The translations under genes were made by a program, and so were the position numbers. Below are positions 25,160-33,325 of a stretch of DNA of 64,000 nt, piece by piece (the first letter of the stretch is position 1; every line of letters begins with the position of its first letter). Source of the DNA: an uncultured Solirubrobacteraceae bacterium (GTDB taxonomy: Bacteria; Actinomycetota; Thermoleophilia; Solirubrobacterales; Solirubrobacteraceae); assembly GCA_902806175.1 (NCBI GenBank), contig CADCVQ010000160.1:1-64000 (forward strand), given 5' to 3'. The notes under the pieces were generated by a model that was not told the DNA's origin, ran no database searches, and worked only from the letters and a program-made list of their open reading frames with translations.

Positions 25160-25411
25160 ATGGCTACTACCACCACACCGCAGGACGTCGAAGCAACCGT
25201 CATCGAGAACCTCGTCGCCTTCGGCGCCGACGCAGACGCGGTCTCCCGCGATGCGACGCTCGAGGCGATCGACGTCGACTCGCTGGACCTCGTCGAGCTC
25301 ACGCAGGTCATCGAGGAGACCTATGACGTCGACCTCGACGGCGCCGACTTCAAGAACATCAAGACGGTCGGCGACGTCGTCGACCTCGTCGTGGCACGCG
25401 TACAGGCGTGA
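25160..25411 (+). CDS. Acyl carrier protein
   Basis: An 83-residue acidic ACP with the phosphopantetheine attachment Ser41 in IDVDSLDLVEL. It carries acyl chains on its prosthetic arm. It is the first gene of a coupled trio: its stop overlaps the GTG of the ketosynthase. As it is separate from any visible fab cluster, it is likely dedicated to a special acyl product. The ATG at 25160 fits the usual ACP length; the ribosome site is weak (CAGGGTGG). Confidence 0.93.
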   Translation: MATTTTPQDVEATVIENLVAFGADADAVSRDATLEAIDVDSLDLVELTQVIEETYDVDLDGADFKNIKTVGDVVDLVVARVQA

Positions 25412-26613
25412 CCTTGCGCGACGTCGTCATCACCGGAGTCGGAGCCGTCAGCCCGCTGGGTGTCGGCGCTCGGACGCTGCACGAGCGCTGGACCGCCGGC
25501 AACTCGGGCATCCGCGACGGTGAGGCGCCGTGCGCGGATTTCGAGCCGACCGATCACATGTCGGCCAAGCAGGCGCGCCGCGCCGACCGTTCGACGCAGC
25601 TTGCGATCGCGGCCGGCAACGAGGCGCTCGACGACGCCGGCTGGGCGGACGGGCTGCCCTACGACGCCGAGCTGATCGGCTGCGTGCTCGGCACGGGCAT
25701 CGGCGGCATCTCGACGATCGAGAACAACCACGATCAGCTGCGCGACGAGGGCGCGGGCTCCGTCTCGCCGCTCGCCATCCCGCTGATGATGGGCAATGCC
25801 GGCTCGGCCGCGCTGTCGCTGCAGCACGGCCTGCGCGGCCCCGTCTTCAGCGTCGTCTCCGCGTGCGCCGCGGGGACGCATGCGATCGGCACCGCGCTGC
25901 GGATGATCCAGCACGGCGAGGCCGAGGCGATGGTCACGGGCGCCGCAGAGGCGCCGCTGACGCCGCTCTCGCGGGCCTGCTTCGAGCGGATGGGCGCGAT
26001 CTCGCCGAGCGGCGTCTCGCGGCCGTTTGACGCTCGCCGCGACGGCTTCGTCATGGGCGAGGGCTCCGGCGTCGTGGTGCTCGAGTCCGGCGACGCGGCT
26101 CGCGCGCGCGGCGCGCGGATCCTCGGAACCGTGCGCGGCTACGGCTCGACCGGCGACGCGCACCACATCACGGCGCCGCACGCCGAGGGACGCGGCGGCG
26201 CACGTGCGATGCAGGTCGCGCTGCGCGATGCCGGCGTCGAGGCCGAGCACGTCGACTACATCAACGCGCACGGCACCTCGACGCAGCTCAACGACCGTGC
26301 CGAGACGCGCGCGCTGAAGACCGTGTTCGGCGAGCGCGCCGGGCAGATCCCGGTCTCGTCGACGAAGTCCGCGATCGGCCACCTGCTGGGTGCCGCGGGC
26401 GCCGTCGAGGCCGTCGCGACGGTGCTTGCGCTGCGCGACCGGATCGCGCCGCCGACGATCGGCTGGGAGGAGGCCGAGGAAGGTCTCGACCTCGACTACG
26501 TGGCCGGCTCGGCGCGCAAGCTCGAGATGTCCAACGGGCGCTGCCCCGTCGCGCTGTCGAACTCGTTCGGCTTCGGCGGACACAACGCGTCGCTGTGCCT
26601 GGAGGCCGCATGA
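25408..26613 (+). CDS. Beta-ketoacyl-ACP synthase II-type condensing enzyme
   Basis: A 401-residue KAS II (FabF) homologue. Active-site Cys153 lies in SACAAGTHA, with the two His residues in YINAHGTST and IGHLLGAAG, and the terminal SNSFGFGGHN loop is intact, so elongation activity is expected. Start is GTG overlapping the ACP stop; its own stop overlaps the ATG of the reductase-like gene. FabF-type enzymes serve fatty acid, polyketide or lipid pathways; the context favours a dedicated one. Confidence 0.93.
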   Translation: MTLRDVVITGVGAVSPLGVGARTLHERWTAGNSGIRDGEAPCADFEPTDHMSAKQARRADRSTQLAIAAGNEALDDAGWADGLPYDAELIGCVLGTGIGGISTIENNHDQLRDEGAGSVSPLAIPLMMGNAGSAALSLQHGLRGPVFSVVSACAAGTHAIGTALRMIQHGEAEAMVTGAAEAPLTPLSRACFERMGAISPSGVSRPFDARRDGFVMGEGSGVVVLESGDAARARGARILGTVRGYGSTGDAHHITAPHAEGRGGARAMQVALRDAGVEAEHVDYINAHGTSTQLNDRAETRALKTVFGERAGQIPVSSTKSAIGHLLGAAGAVEAVATVLALRDRIAPPTIGWEEAEEGLDLDYVAGSARKLEMSNGRCPVALSNSFGFGGHNASLCLEAA

Positions 26614-27701
26614 CCCCCGCGGGGTCGGTCTTGCTCACCGGAGCGACCGGCTTCGTCGGAGTGGAGGTGCTCGCGCGCGTGCTCGAGGACACCGACCGCG
26701 ACGTGATCGCGCTCGTCCGGGCCGAGGATGATGGCGCCGCCCAGGCGCGCGTCGACGAGCTGCTGACGACGATCGTGGCGCCGGGCGCGCGCTCCTGCGG
26801 TGGGCGCGTCCGCGCGCTGGCCGCGGACCTCGAGTCGCCGGGCCTCGGCCTGTCGGCCGCCGCGCGCGAGCAGATCGCCGGCGAGATCACGGCGGTCATG
26901 CACTGCGCGGCGTCGATCAGCTTCACGCTGCCGATCGAGGAGGCGCGGCGCATCAACGTCGAGGGGACGCGCCAGATCGTCGAGCTCGCGCTCGAGGCAC
27001 GGGCGCGCGGCATGCTCGAGCGCTTCATCCACGTCTCGACGGCGTACGTCGCCGGCGACCGGATCGGCCGCGTCAGCGAACACGACGGCGACGTCGGCCA
27101 GGGCTTTCGCAACACGTACGAGCGCACGAAGCTCGAGGCCGAGGAGGTGGTGCGCGACAGCGGCCTGCCCGCCGCGATCGTGCGCCCGAGCGTCATCGTC
27201 GGCGACAGCGTGACCGGCTGGACACAGGCCTTCAACGTCATCTACTGGCCGCTGCAGGCGTTCGCCCGCGGGCTCTTTCCGACGGTGCCCGCCGACCCCG
27301 GCGCCTGCCTGGACATCGTGCCCGTCGACGTCGTCGCCGACGCGCTGCTGGAGCTGCTGCGCGGCCCCGTGCGCGGCGGTGCGTTTCACATCGTCGCCGG
27401 CGACGCGGCCCCGACGAACGCGCGGCTGGCGACGATGGCCGCCGAGGCCTTCGACGCCGAGCCGCCGACCTTCGTGCGCCCGGGCGAGGACGCTCGCGCC
27501 GAGCAGCGCGCCGGCGCGCTGCTGCCGTACTTCCGCGTGCGCTGCACGTTCGACGCGCGGCGCGCGAAGGAGCTGCTCGGCGCGACGCCGCCGGCGCTCG
27601 AGGACTACTTCCCCTCGCTCATGCGCTACGCGCGCGATTCGAGCTGGGGCAAGCAGCCGTCGCCGCGCTGGGGCACCGCGTCCGCGCCGCGCGCCGCTTG
27701 A
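26610..27701 (+). CDS. Extended SDR / thioester-reductase-like protein
   Basis: A 363-residue NAD(P)-dependent enzyme with VLLTGATGFVGVEVLARVL at the N-terminus, MHCAASISFTLPIEEARRIN, the catalytic STAYVAG and YERTKLEAE (YxxxK) and a C-terminal lid. This pattern is the NAD_binding_4 (male-sterility/thioester reductase) type that reduces acyl thioesters to aldehydes or alcohols. With ACP and KAS directly upstream (4-nt overlaps) it could release an acyl-ACP as an aldehyde. A lipid-linked sugar epimerase is the main alternative. Confidence 0.8.
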   Translation: MTPAGSVLLTGATGFVGVEVLARVLEDTDRDVIALVRAEDDGAAQARVDELLTTIVAPGARSCGGRVRALAADLESPGLGLSAAAREQIAGEITAVMHCAASISFTLPIEEARRINVEGTRQIVELALEARARGMLERFIHVSTAYVAGDRIGRVSEHDGDVGQGFRNTYERTKLEAEEVVRDSGLPAAIVRPSVIVGDSVTGWTQAFNVIYWPLQAFARGLFPTVPADPGACLDIVPVDVVADALLELLRGPVRGGAFHIVAGDAAPTNARLATMAAEAFDAEPPTFVRPGEDARAEQRAGALLPYFRVRCTFDARRAKELLGATPPALEDYFPSLMRYARDSSWGKQPSPRWGTASAPRAA

Positions 27702-27806
27702 TCTGGGCGGGGGTCCAGGAGGGTCAGGCCACGGACGGCCCACCCTTCCGCGTGGCTTGAGGGCACCCGTAAGGGGCCGCGTGAGGCGGGCGCCCGCTCC
27801 GCGCGG

Positions 27807-28256
27807 CTATCGGTCGGGGCGAGCCGCCTGCAGGGTGCGCTCGAGGTTGTCGAAGATCCTGCCCCACCCGCCCTCGTGGGAGCGCACGGCCTTCTCGTCC
27901 CACAAGCCACTGTGGGTGAACCGGACGGTCGTGATGTCGTCGGTCTCCTCGAAGTCGAGCTCGATCAGCGTCCGCGTCGTGTCGCCGTCCCAGATCCAGG
28001 TGAACGCCAGGCGCGTCGGCGGCTCGATCTCGGTGTACGTGCCACCGCCGCCGTACTCGACGTCGTTGGCGGGGTCGCGCATGACGACGCGCACCACGCC
28101 GCCGACGCGCAGGTCGACCTCGGCCTCGGACGTCTCCCAGCCGTGCTCGGCCTGCCACCAGCGCCGGATCACCTCCGCGCTCGTCCATGCGTCGAACACC
28201 GCCTCGGCGGGCGCGTGAAAGGTGCGCTCGATGTGCAGCGTGTTACTGGCGATCAC
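27807..28256 (-). CDS. AHSA1/SRPBCC-domain protein
   Basis: A 149-residue START-like protein: IERTFHAPAEAVFDAWTSAE, a RWWQAEHGWE segment and a C-terminal HEGGWGRIFDNLERTL are family hallmarks. The hydrophobic cavity binds an unknown ligand. The GTG at 28256 overlaps the stop of the DUF899 gene. It is the last gene of an ArsR-DUF899-AHSA1 operon. Confidence 0.88.
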   Translation of the reverse strand: MIASNTLHIERTFHAPAEAVFDAWTSAEVIRRWWQAEHGWETSEAEVDLRVGGVVRVVMRDPANDVEYGGGGTYTEIEPPTRLAFTWIWDGDTTRTLIELDFEETDDITTVRFTHSGLWDEKAVRSHEGGWGRIFDNLERTLQAARPDR

Positions 28257-28984
28257 GCGCGCGACCTCGAGCCGCGCTGGGAGGCGCTGGCGTCGGACAG
28301 GGCCGCCTCGACGCCGGTCGCGGCGTCGTACTCGTCGTGGAGGTTCCACCACTGATAGGGCGGGGTCTGCGGGTAGCCCGCGGGCGAGTCCTCCCACTCC
28401 TCCTGGCGCCCGAGCGCCGTCAGGTCGAGGTAGGCCCAGGCGCTGCCCAGCGCTTCGTCGCCACGCTCGTTGACGAAGTAGGTGCGGAAGATCTGGTCGC
28501 CGTCGCGCAAGAAGGCGTTGGTGCCGTGCCACTCGTCGACGCCGAAGTCGGCGTCGAAGTCGTCGGTGATCGTGTACCAGGGGATCTCCCACCCCATCCG
28601 CGCCTTCCAGCGCTCGATGTCGGCCTGCGGCGCGCGCGAGACGTTCACGAACGTCGTGTCGCGCGCGTTCAGATGCGCGAGATGCGCGACCTGGTCGGCC
28701 ATGAACGAGCAACCGCGGCAGCCTCTGTCAGGCCAACCGCTCACGCCGGGCTCGAAGAAGAAGCGATAGACGATCAGCTGGCGGCGCCCCTCGAACAGGT
28801 CGAGCAGGCGCGCCGGTCCAGCCGGGCCCTCGAAGGCGTAGTCCTTCTGCACGGCCAGCCGCGGCATCCGCCGGCGCTCCGCGGCCAGCGCATCGCGGGC
28901 GCGGGTCAGTTCCTTCTCCTTCACGAGCAGTTCCTCGCGCGCGGCCTCCCACTCCTGCGGCGACACGATCGGCGGCATGTTCAT
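28253..28984 (-). CDS. DUF899 thioredoxin-like protein
   Basis: A 243-residue DUF899 protein. The N-terminus PPIVSPQEWEAAREELLVKE, the core LIVYRFFFEPG and the redox-type GCRGCSF (CxxC) motif, followed by HLNARDTTFVNVSRAP, match the family, which adopts a thioredoxin-like fold. It may reduce or scavenge a small molecule. Its ATG overlaps the ArsR stop by 4 nt and its stop overlaps the AHSA1 start, so all three proteins are coupled. Confidence 0.88.
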   Translation of the reverse strand: MNMPPIVSPQEWEAAREELLVKEKELTRARDALAAERRRMPRLAVQKDYAFEGPAGPARLLDLFEGRRQLIVYRFFFEPGVSGWPDRGCRGCSFMADQVAHLAHLNARDTTFVNVSRAPQADIERWKARMGWEIPWYTITDDFDADFGVDEWHGTNAFLRDGDQIFRTYFVNERGDEALGSAWAYLDLTALGRQEEWEDSPAGYPQTPPYQWWNLHDEYDAATGVEAALSDASASQRGSRSRA

Positions 28985-29295
28985 GGCGATCCTTCCTCCT
29001 TCAGGTACTCGTCGACGACATCGAACAGGCGCCCCCAGAGGGCGCGCTGGCGATCCATCCAGTCGGCGGCGACGCTCAGCACATCCGGCTCGAGTGAGAG
29101 CCGATGCGTCCGGCCCTCGACGACGCGCTGCACGACGCCGGTCTCCTCCAGCACCTTCAGGTGCTTGGAGATCGCGGGCTTCGACACCCCGAAGCCGGCG
29201 GTGGCCTCGCCGACGGTCGCCGGACCTGCGGCGAGGCGCTCGACGATGCCGCGGCGGATCGGATGCGAAAGCGCCTTGAACGGATCGTTAACCAT
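28981..29295 (-). CDS. ArsR-family repressor
   Basis: A 104-residue winged-helix protein: ALSHPIRRGIVERLAAGPAT, GVSKPAISKHLKVLEETGVV (recognition helix) and a beta-hairpin wing with VEGRTHRLSL. It lacks the CVC metal site of ArsR proper and belongs to the group that accompanies AHSA1/DUF899 genes. The start codon lies inside an 18-bp imperfect palindrome that also abuts the -10 box, strongly suggesting autorepression. Confidence 0.92.
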   Translation of the reverse strand: MVNDPFKALSHPIRRGIVERLAAGPATVGEATAGFGVSKPAISKHLKVLEETGVVQRVVEGRTHRLSLEPDVLSVAADWMDRQRALWGRLFDVVDEYLKEEGSP

Positions 29296-29308
29296 TAGGT
29301 GAACTATA
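29287..29308 (-). promoter_or_regulatory. ArsR operator and leaderless promoter
   Basis: The imperfect palindrome GTTAACCATTAGGTGAAC (29287-29304) spans the ArsR start codon. TATAGT (29303-29308, minus strand) ends 7 nt before the ATG at 29295, so repressor binding would cover both promoter and initiation codon of a leaderless mRNA. Confidence 0.65.
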
Positions 29309-29356
29309 GCACGCGCGCGCCCCGCGCTGCGGACCGCGGTGGCGACCTGCGGCCAC

Positions 29357-29362
29357 TAGGCT
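29357..29362 (+). promoter_or_regulatory. -10 box (TAGGCT)
   Basis: TAGGCT ends 6 nt before the ATG at 29369. The same box and spacing occurs before glcF. Confidence 0.5.
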
Positions 29363-29368
29363 CGGGCG

Positions 29369-30076
29369 ATGGCGTCACCACCCGCTCGCAACCGGGCGCT
29401 GCGCGCTGCCAGCGGCGGCGGGATCGATGTCGAGGCTGTGGCCGCCAGGGCGCGCGAGCTGGGTGTCATGGGGTGGGTGCGGCCCACGGGAGAGCTCCAT
29501 GGCGAGGGCGCCCCCGACGCGGTGCAGGCGCTGATCGCGTTCCTCGGCGACGGCGTCGCGATCGAACGCGCGCGCGTCGAAGGCCACGAGCAGTTCGCGA
29601 TCCGCGGCGTGAGCGCCGGCGTGTTCGTCGTCCAGGAGCACCAGGCGACCGCCCATCACTACGACCTGCGCCTGGAGGTCGACGGGGTCATGCGGTCCTG
29701 GGCGGTGCCCAAGGGGCCGTCGTTGGATCCGGCCGTAAAGCGGCTGGCCGTGGAGGTCGACGACCACGGCCTGGCCCGCAACGACGTTCAGGGAACGCTC
29801 GGCGACGGGGGCGTGATCGTGTGGGACCGCGGGTCGTATGAGCAGGGCGGCCGCGTCGCCTGGCCCGAGGCGCTGCAGCGCGGCCACGCCGTCTTCGTCC
29901 TGCACGGCGAGAAGCTGCGCGGCGGGTTCGCGCTGCAGCGCACGCGAGCGGGCGCCAAGCCGCAATGGTTGCTGATCAAGCGCCGCGACGACGAGGCGCG
30001 TCCCGGGTCGGACATCGTCGCCGAGCGACCGGAGTCTGTGCTCGACGGCCGTACGCTGGCGCAGCTGCTCGACTGA
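29369..30076 (+). CDS. Acylphosphatase-like / LigD 3'-phosphoesterase-like fusion
   Basis: 235 residues with two parts. Residues 20-65 resemble the second half of acylphosphatase (ARELGVMGWVRPTGELHGEG) without the GRVQGVGFR catalytic loop. Residues 85-215 resemble the LigD phosphoesterase domain: FVVQEHQATAHHYDLRLEVD, SWAVPKGPSLDP, DDHGL and VIVWDRGSYE. Compared with the family the Tyr after DHP and the IPEGxYG segment are missing, so the usual 3'-end healing chemistry may be altered or lost. No Ku or ligase gene is nearby. Confidence 0.75.
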   Translation: MASPPARNRALRAASGGGIDVEAVAARARELGVMGWVRPTGELHGEGAPDAVQALIAFLGDGVAIERARVEGHEQFAIRGVSAGVFVVQEHQATAHHYDLRLEVDGVMRSWAVPKGPSLDPAVKRLAVEVDDHGLARNDVQGTLGDGGVIVWDRGSYEQGGRVAWPEALQRGHAVFVLHGEKLRGGFALQRTRAGAKPQWLLIKRRDDEARPGSDIVAERPESVLDGRTLAQLLD

Positions 30077-30716
30077 GGGGACCCGTCGGGCGACGAGGCC
30101 GCCGGCGGCCGCAGCGTCACCTCGGCCAAGCGGTCTTCCCGGTGTTCGTGGGTCGTCGCGGGCGGTTCGCGGGCGCGCGCGTGTCGCGCGGGGTGCGGAT
30201 AACGCCCGTCGCTCTGCGGGCGCCGGCGCCCCCGTCCCCACCGGCAGGTCGCGATCGCGACGTGAGCGGCGGCGTGAGGCCTGATGGCCCGCGCTGCGCG
30301 ATGGCCAAGCGGGCGCCAGACCGGTCAGGTCGTTCGATGAGAACTTGATGAGGCTGTCGCGACGGACGTCGCGGCTGCTGGGATTCTCCAAGAAGCGGAC
30401 CGACGCGTGGCAGGGACTGCCTGGCAAGGATGCCTCGACTGCGCTGGGACAGGAACCCAGAGTTGCGCCTGAGGGGTTCGGCGGAGCCAGATCCCTCGGG
30501 CGCGGCTTGCAGCGGATGCCTCGACGCGGTTGCGGCCGGCGTTCTTCGCGGAGTGCCGGCGTCGGATCGGCGGCTGGTCGATGTCTTGGGACGTAGCCCG
30601 GCAGAGGCTGCTCATCACCAGGCCCCGCATGCCGACAATGCTGCGCGACCACGTAGCGACTATCCAGTCACTGTCGACGTCGCCGGCGAAAAGGCCGCCT
30701 ACGGCAGCGACGACCA
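30077..30716. other. 640-nt stretch without a convincing gene
   Basis: Open frames here lack family-like sequence and a start context. From about 30340 to 30700 the base composition drops slightly below the neighbourhood and the text resembles decayed coding sequence, but no family could be named. No tRNA or clear repeat was seen. Confidence 0.4.
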
Positions 30717-31097
30717 CTACGCCCAGAAGTCTGCGACCCGCTCGGTGTCGCCGCCCTCGGGCTTGCGGCCGCCGATGCAGACGAGGTCGAGGCCCTGCGG
30801 CCCGGCCTCGAACGAACGGAGCACTGCGGGAGCGACGCGCAGCACGTCCCACGTCGCGAGCTCGACGATCACGTCGTCGAGCTTGGCGCGGCCGGAGCCG
30901 GCGACGACGACGTAGGCCTCCTCCTGCTCGCGGTGCCTGTGGCCGAACGGCATCCGCGCGCCGGCCTCGTAGGTGAAGCGGCTGACACCGAGCTCGGGGG
31001 AGCGCAGCGCTCCGCGGGCGAGCTTCCACTGCATCGGAGCATCGCGAGGGCTCTGGTCGCGGAGATCTTCGAAGTTCTTCTTCGTCCAGTCGGGCAT
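30717..31097 (-). CDS. Cupin-domain protein
   Basis: A 126-residue single-cupin protein: GARMPFGHRHREQEEAYVVV gives the first metal-binding motif (His, His, Glu) and VELATWDVLRVAPAVLRSFEAG the second, in which the usual late His is not evident. It could be an isomerase-like or regulatory cupin. AGGAGC immediately upstream of the ATG at 31097 fixes the start. It stands alone between an empty region and a foldback element. Confidence 0.85.
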   Translation of the reverse strand: MPDWTKKNFEDLRDQSPRDAPMQWKLARGALRSPELGVSRFTYEAGARMPFGHRHREQEEAYVVVAGSGRAKLDDVIVELATWDVLRVAPAVLRSFEAGPQGLDLVCIGGRKPEGGDTERVADFWA

Positions 31098-31180
31098 GCT
31101 CCTAGAGGCCGTGCCCGGCGTCCGCGGGTGTGTCCATCCGACCACTATGGAGGACGCCGCGCGTTCGGCAAGGATTGTTG

Positions 31181-31350
31181 CTAGTGGACGCGTCCGCAAG
31201 TTCTGCGGGTTTTCCGGGCGCCCGATCCGCGCCTGACGTCCGCCGGCGCCCGCCCCCGTGCCACCAGCACGAAGGCGGGACACCGTCGACCGTCAGATCA
31301 CGGCCGGGCATCCCGCAAAACCTCGCACAACTTCCGGACGCGCCCACTAG
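31181..31350. mobile_element. 170-bp foldback element (MITE-like)
   Basis: The two ends are inverted copies: CTAGTGGACGCGTCCGCAAG on the left and, in reverse complement, CTAGTGGGCGCGTCCGGAAG on the right. The match continues with mismatches and small gaps across nearly the whole 85-bp arms, meeting at GTGC-CACCA-GCAC. It encodes nothing and is intergenic. Long inverted termini without a transposase suggest a non-autonomous insertion; CTAG at both tips may be target duplication or part of the repeat. Confidence 0.65.
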
Positions 31351-31457
31351 TCCGGCAAGCCACCAGAGGTGAAATGGTCGCCGCGGCCAGGAGCGTAGAG
31401 GAGCGCTGCGCTCCCGGCCGGCTCAGGCGAGCTGGACCACCGCGGAGCGATCGGGGG

Positions 31458-32003
31458 TCAGTTCACGCTGGGGTCGATCGGCATCCGCGCCACGAGCGCG
31501 AAGTGCCCGCCCTTGCGCGCGAGCACGCGGCCCCAGAGCTCGTCAGCGTCGGGGTTGAAGATATCGTCGACCCCGGCCGGCGCGACGAACCAGTCCTCGC
31601 GCTCGAGCTCGGCGTCGAGCTGACCGGGTCCCCAGCCCGCATAGCCGGCGAAGATCCGCACCCGCCGCGTCGACTCGACGAGATCGTCGATCTCGCTGCC
31701 GTCGCCGACGAGGCCGACGTTCTCGACGACGCAGATGCCCGCCTGCGAGACGTCGTCGAACTCGGCGAGCACGAGCAGCGCGTCGGGCTGCACCGGGCCG
31801 CCGACGCCGATCAGGGCATCGTCGCCCGCCAGCTCGCAGAGCTCGGGGGCCGCGTCGCCGACGATCAGCTCGCCGGCGCGGTTGAGCACGAGACCGAGCG
31901 CGCCGTCCTCGCTGTGCTCGCAGACGAGCACCACCGTGCGGGCGAAGTTCGGGTCCGGCAGCGTCGCACCGGCGATCAGCAGCTGTCCGCGCAGGGAGTC
32001 GAT
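31458..32003 (-). CDS. YqgE/AlgH family protein (DUF179) with non-canonical start
   Basis: About 181 residues. IDSLRGQLLIAGATLPDPNF, VLVCEHSEDGALGLVLNR and the C-terminal WGRVLARKGGHFALVARMP identify the AlgH/YqgE family, whose molecular role is unsettled. The frame has no ATG, GTG or TTG near the expected start; family alignment places it at ATC (32003) or CTG (32009), just beyond the tauE stop at 32024. Reinitiation or a rare start codon is inferred. GGGG lies about 10-12 nt upstream. Confidence 0.8.
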   Translation of the reverse strand: MDSLRGQLLIAGATLPDPNFARTVVLVCEHSEDGALGLVLNRAGELIVGDAAPELCELAGDDALIGVGGPVQPDALLVLAEFDDVSQAGICVVENVGLVGDGSEIDDLVESTRRVRIFAGYAGWGPGQLDAELEREDWFVAPAGVDDIFNPDADELWGRVLARKGGHFALVARMPIDPSVN

Positions 32004-32023
32004 CGTCAGCTTGTACCCCGTTT

Positions 32024-32764
32024 TTACACAAGCAGCACGATCGCCACGCTCACCCCGTACGCGATCACGACGCCGCGCAGCACCCGCGCCGAGAGCCGGC
32101 GCGCGACGCTCACCCCCAGCACTCCGCCGGCGAGGCACGTCACGCCGACGATCGCCGCCGCGTCCCAGGCGACGGGCCCGAAGAGCGCGAAGCCGACCGC
32201 CGTGACCACCGCGACGAGCAGCGACAGCACGCCCTTGAGCGCGTTCAGGCGCTGCAGCTCGTCGTCGACGAAGACGCCGAGGATCGCGAGCAGCATGATC
32301 CCGAGGCCGGCGCCGAAGTAGCCACCGTAGACGCTCGCGGCGAGGACGGCCGCGTGCAGCGCGAGCGGTGACCGCGCGCGCGGCCCCTGCGCCGCCGCGG
32401 CGACGCGCGGCTGCACGGCGAGCAGCCCGCAGGCCGCGAGGATCAGCCACGGCACGATCGCCTCGAAGACGCTCGCGGGGCTGACGAGCAACAGCGCCGC
32501 GCCGGTCGCCGCGCCGAGCGCGCTCGTCAGCGCCAGCGCGCGGATCCGCGCGGCCTGCCCGCCCAGCTCGCGGCGGTAGGCGAGCGTGCCGCCGACGTAG
32601 CCGGGCAGCACGGCGATCGAGTTCGTGACGTTGGCGGTGATACTCGGATAGCCGGCCGCCAGCAGCGCCGGAAAGGAGACCAGCGAGCCGCCGCCCGCGA
32701 CGGCGTTGACAGCGCCTGCGCCGAGACCGGCGGCGGCGAGCAGCGCCACGGTGCCGGCGTCCAC
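32024..32764 (-). CDS. TauE/SafE-family sulfite/sulfonate exporter-like protein
   Basis: A 246-residue membrane protein with about seven to eight hydrophobic segments. The duplicated family motifs AVNAVAGGGSLVSFPALLAAGYP (in the N-half) and YGGYFGAGLGIMLLAILG (in the C-half) are clear. It probably exports an organosulfur anion; the substrate is not predictable. Start is GTG. Its stop is about 20 nt ahead of the AlgH/YqgE start, so the two are probably co-translated. Confidence 0.88.
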   Translation of the reverse strand: MDAGTVALLAAAGLGAGAVNAVAGGGSLVSFPALLAAGYPSITANVTNSIAVLPGYVGGTLAYRRELGGQAARIRALALTSALGAATGAALLLVSPASVFEAIVPWLILAACGLLAVQPRVAAAAQGPRARSPLALHAAVLAASVYGGYFGAGLGIMLLAILGVFVDDELQRLNALKGVLSLLVAVVTAVGFALFGPVAWDAAAIVGVTCLAGGVLGVSVARRLSARVLRGVVIAYGVSVAIVLLV

Positions 32765-32788
32765 TACGTCAAGCCCGCCCGCGGCGGC

Positions 32789-33295
32789 TCAGTCATCGAG
32801 CTCTGCGACCGGGCGCGCGGGAACGCCCGCGACGGCGACGCCCGCAGCGACGTCGCGCGTCACGACGGCGTGCGGTCCGACGACTGCGGCCGCTCCGATG
32901 CTGACGCCGCGCAGGACCCCCGCGCCGAGGCCGATCCGCGCGCGGTCGCCGATCGTGATCGGCGACGACACCAGCGGCTGCGCGCGGATCGGCAGCTCGA
33001 CGTCGTCGATGACGTGATCGAAGTCGACCATCACGGCCCCGTCCTGCAGCCACGCGCCCGCGCCGATCGTCACGCGCTCGTGGGCGACGATCGTGCAGCG
33101 CTCGCCGAGCATCGCTCCCGCTCCGATCTCGACGCGCCCGCCCTGGACGACGATCCGCGTGCGGTCGCCGATCCGGCACCGATCGCCGAGGATCAGCTCC
33201 CCGCCGTGCAAGACCTCGAGCTGCACGCGTCGACCGAGACGGACGCCGCGCCCGCAGCGCACGCCGGGCCGTCGCGAGGATCGCAGGAGCGCCAT
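32789..33295 (-). CDS. Left-handed beta-helix (hexapeptide) acyltransferase
   Basis: A 168-residue protein made of hexapeptide repeats (IGDRTRIVV, IGAGAMLGE, IGAGAWLQD, IGDRARIGLGAGVLRG, IGAAAVVGPHAVV) ending in VAVAGVPARPV, the standard signature of trimeric acetyltransferases of the maltose/NodL/serine type. Acceptor unknown; probably a sugar or cell-envelope precursor. TAGCAT 8 nt upstream of the ATG supports the start. Confidence 0.9.
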   Translation of the reverse strand: MALLRSSRRPGVRCGRGVRLGRRVQLEVLHGGELILGDRCRIGDRTRIVVQGGRVEIGAGAMLGERCTIVAHERVTIGAGAWLQDGAVMVDFDHVIDDVELPIRAQPLVSSPITIGDRARIGLGAGVLRGVSIGAAAVVGPHAVVTRDVAAGVAVAGVPARPVAELDD

Positions 33296-33303
33296 GGCAG
33301 CGG

Positions 33304-33309
33304 ATGCTA
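33304..33309 (-). promoter_or_regulatory. -10 box (TAGCAT) for the hexapeptide transferase
   Basis: On the minus strand TAGCAT ends 8 nt before the ATG at 33295; a leaderless mRNA is predicted. Confidence 0.45.
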
Positions 33310-33325
33310 CGGGCCGGGCGCCGCG

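Noticed and set aside
30345-30596. Small gene on the plus strand in the empty 30-kb region
   Set aside because: No ribosome site, no -10 box and no family resemblance; amino-acid usage matches non-coding frames.
32004-32450. N-terminal extension of the AlgH/YqgE frame into tauE
   Set aside because: The added sequence is Arg/Ala-rich shadow of tauE and the family begins at IDSLRGQ.
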